A DNA stretch of 64,000 bases from Pseudophaeomoniella oleicola. Lineage: Eukaryota > Ascomycota > Eurotiomycetes > Phaeomoniellales > Phaeomoniellaceae. Under the pieces are notes generated by a model. It saw only the letters and a list, made by a program, of their open reading frames with translations, did no database searches and was not told the origin of the DNA. Position 1 is the first letter of the stretch, and each line of letters starts with the position of its first letter. The stretch is taken from contig QWDQ01000020.1 in the NCBI GenBank assembly GCA_003868215.1, forward strand, positions 335,308 to 399,307. Reading direction: 5' to 3'. Shown in pieces: positions 63,898-64,000 of the stretch. The translations under genes were made by a program, and so were the position numbers.

Positions 63898-64000
63898 ACC
63901 CCCCCCCCCCCACCCTCCCCCCCCCCACCCCCCCCCCCACCCCCCACCACCCCCACCCCCCCCCCCCCCCCCCCTCCTCCCCCCCCCTCCCGCCCCCCGC
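63858..64000. repeat. Poly-C tract at window end
   Basis: Nearly pure C with scattered A, T and G up to the last base. No telomere repeat (CCCTAA) occurs. It probably marks a contig end or sequencing artefact rather than real sequence. Confidence 0.8.

Noticed and set aside
63858-64000. Telomere
   Set aside because: No CCCTAA/TTAGGG units; pure C suggests artefact.
1-64000. CRISPR arrays, bacterial operons, riboswitches
   Set aside because: Spliceosomal introns and fungal gene families show a eukaryotic nuclear sequence; no spaced repeat arrays were seen.

Overview
This window is nuclear DNA of a filamentous ascomycete (Pezizomycotina). The evidence is many short introns (48-240 nt, mostly GTAAGT-type donors, CTAAC/CTGAC branch sites and YAG acceptors), HET-domain, Zn2Cys6 and F-box/ankyrin genes, an alternative oxidase, and a 1.3 kb AT-rich block with a repeat-induced-point-mutation signature. 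Leotiomycetes is my best guess for the class, but I cannot prove it from the sequence.

Layout. 1-20 kb: end of a KH-domain RNA-binding gene, a BTB/POZ gene, a prolyl aminopeptidase divergent from a group II PLP decarboxylase, a LaeA-like methyltransferase in ten small exons, a membrane-anchored nucleoside deaminase, a HET-domain gene, an FAD-Rieske fusion oxidoreductase and a nucleolar-type FKBP prolyl isomerase. 20.1-21.4 kb: AT-rich, RIP-like desert. 22-30 kb: Cys-rich single-pass membrane protein, a small Par32/DUF3602-like gene, cytosolic tyrosyl-tRNA synthetase, a small protein ending in a CaaX box, SDHAF3, the eRF1 methyltransferase Mtq2 and acylphosphatase. 31-45 kb: a Ser-rich conserved protein, a Kar9-family protein, a Cys/His-rich small protein, alternative oxidase, an FBXO9/Pof7-type F-box protein and the mitochondrial carrier Mtm1. 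46-57 kb: F-box protein, Wss1-type metalloprotease, small secreted Cys-rich protein, a conserved secreted protein of unknown function, a prolyl-4-hydroxylase-like dioxygenase and an F-box/ankyrin protein with a frameshift. 57-64 kb: Zn2Cys6 regulator convergent with a short-chain dehydrogenase, a helical-domain plus pseudokinase protein, then microsatellites and a poly-C tail.

Most genes are ordinary housekeeping genes with no operon-like logic. Functional groupings are loose: mitochondrial respiration and redox (SDHAF3, alternative oxidase, Mtm1), translation (TyrRS, Mtq2), protein turnover (two or three F-box proteins, Wss1), and non-self recognition or cell-death candidates (HET protein, helical/pseudokinase protein, ankyrin protein). 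The regulator-dehydrogenase pair at 57-60 kb and the LaeA-like methyltransferase are the only hints of specialised metabolism.

Several gene models were rebuilt by hand from splice sites and reading phase (methyltransferase, acylphosphatase, Par32-like, dehydrogenase, dioxygenase). These show unusually small exons: 3, 6, 12, 13, 19 and 23 nt. Intron positions are inferred, not transcript-supported.
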